Assembly: GCA_013153455.1 (NCBI GenBank)
Contig: JAADEK010000043.1
Location: forward strand, 1 to 5,974
Direction of reading: 5' to 3'
Length of the DNA stretch: 5,974 bases
Source: Aquificota bacterium
Lineage (GTDB): Bacteria > Aquificota > Aquificia > Aquificales > Aquificaceae
Positions within the stretch are counted from its first letter, which is position 1; each line of letters begins with the position of its first letter. Below, piece after piece: positions 5,289-5,974 of the stretch. Below the pieces are notes generated by a model. The model was not told the origin of the DNA. It did no database searches and was given only the letters and a program-made list of their open reading frames with translations. The position numbers and the translations under genes were made by a program.

Positions 5289-5974
5289 ATGCCTTGGGCG
5301 AGTGAGAACGACCTTCGGGAGCTACTGTCCCGCTTTCCCAACGCGGAGGTTGTAAAGAGCGCGGGAGCGACGAGCGTATTTGTCCCAAAAGACGAGCTCT
5401 TACCCGTCCTGAAGTTCCTGAAGGAAAGTTTGGGGTTTAAGCTCTTTTTGGACCACTCGGTGGTTGACCTGAAGGAGCTACTTGAGAAGGAAAAGGACTT
5501 CCAAAAGGCGGTAAAGGAAAACCTCATACCCTTCCCCGAGGACAGGGAAACGAGGTTTATGGCTTTTTACATACTTTACAACGTAGAACGCGCGAAGCGC
5601 GTAATTGTGAAAACGAGAACAGAAGGAACACTCCCTTCCGTTGAGAAACTCTGGTTTGCGGGGAAGTGGGCGGAGAGGGAATGTTACGATATGTTCGGTA
5701 TACGCTACGAGGGGCACGAGAACTTAGTTCGCGCCTTTATGTGGGATACATACCCATACTTCCCCCTCAGGAAGGACTTCCCGCTTGAGGGTATACCCGA
5801 GCAGGAGCTTCCCTCCCTCAACGAGGTTGTCTTCGGGGAAGACCTTTCGGGTCTTATGAACTACGAGCGCACGCACACGAGAGTCCCCACACTTGAAGAC
5901 CTTGAGGTGACCGAAAAGCGCAGACTAAAGAAGAAAGCCCAGATAGTCCTGAACTGGGGACCCCTTCACCCCGG
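5289..5974 (+). CDS. nuoCD: NADH-quinone oxidoreductase NuoC-NuoD fusion, N-terminal part (runs off right edge)
   Basis: The product belongs to the peripheral arm of respiratory complex I on the cytoplasmic face of the inner membrane. 228 complete codons are present with no stop. Residues 1 to about 205 are NuoC-like (30-kDa subunit), with the signature around AERECYDMFGI (128-138) and PLRKDFPLEG (159-168). After a charged linker (EKRRLKKKAQ), the reading frame continues into IVLNWGPLHPG, the characteristic beginning of NuoD (49-kDa subunit). The two subunits are therefore fused, as known for Aquifex aeolicus, E. coli and some others. The NuoC part has an apparent insertion of about 25 residues near 60-88 (LKELLEKEKDFQ through PEDRETRF). 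The gene has a strong Shine-Dalgarno and follows a divergent promoter gap, so it appears to be the first gene of its transcript, with no nuoA or nuoB directly upstream. Most of NuoD, including the quinone-site residues, lies outside the window. Confidence 0.95.
   Translation, partial: MPWASENDLRELLSRFPNAEVVKSAGATSVFVPKDELLPVLKFLKESLGFKLFLDHSVVDLKELLEKEKDFQKAVKENLIPFPEDRETRFMAFYILYNVERAKRVIVKTRTEGTLPSVEKLWFAGKWAERECYDMFGIRYEGHENLVRAFMWDTYPYFPLRKDFPLEGIPEQELPSLNEVVFGEDLSGLMNYERTHTRVPTLEDLEVTEKRRLKKKAQIVLNWGPLHP

Overview
The window looks like a bacterial chromosome segment from the order Aquificales, probably an Aquifex- or Hydrogenivirga-like member of the Aquificaceae. This is inferred from Lys/Glu-rich, Gln-poor proteins with thermophile-type codon use (ATA, AGG, CTC), very tight gene packing, mostly weak ribosome binding sites, a NuoC-NuoD fusion of the kind known from Aquifex aeolicus, and unrelated housekeeping genes sitting side by side. 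No search could be run, so the genus is not established.

Layout from left to right. (1) Positions 1-308, minus strand: the N-terminal part of a calcineurin-like metallophosphoesterase that runs off the left edge. (2) Positions 309-609: the only long non-coding stretch. It is structured, with an 8-bp GC hairpin, a G-quadruplex-type G tract, a spaced inverted repeat around a promoter-like sequence, and a 20-bp motif present twice. (3) Positions 610-2526, minus: a complete thrS. (4) Positions 2583-3449, plus: a 288-residue protein that appears to be two tandem HepT-like (DUF86/HEPN) domains, both without the RNase motif. It is followed 11 bp later by hslV (3461-3991). (5) Positions 3993-5210, minus: ribBA, the bifunctional riboflavin enzyme, convergent with hslV and separated from it by one base. 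(6) From 5289, plus, running off the right edge: the NuoC part and the first residues of the NuoD part of a nuoCD fusion, transcribed divergently from ribBA.

The genes serve different processes: threonyl-tRNA charging, HslUV proteolysis, flavin synthesis and respiratory complex I. ribBA supplies the flavin precursor pathway and so FMN for complex I, but its closeness to nuoCD may be chance. The only likely operon fully inside the window is the tandem HepT-like gene plus hslV. I see no insertion sequence, CRISPR array, tRNA or rRNA.

The best candidate for something undescribed is the tandem pseudo-HepT protein. Its two halves align almost without gaps and share a Cys-x15-Cys pair, both have lost the HEPN catalytic Arg/His pair, no nucleotidyltransferase antitoxin gene is next to it, and it is linked to a protease subunit gene. 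The structured 300-bp spacer between thrS and the phosphoesterase gene comes second.
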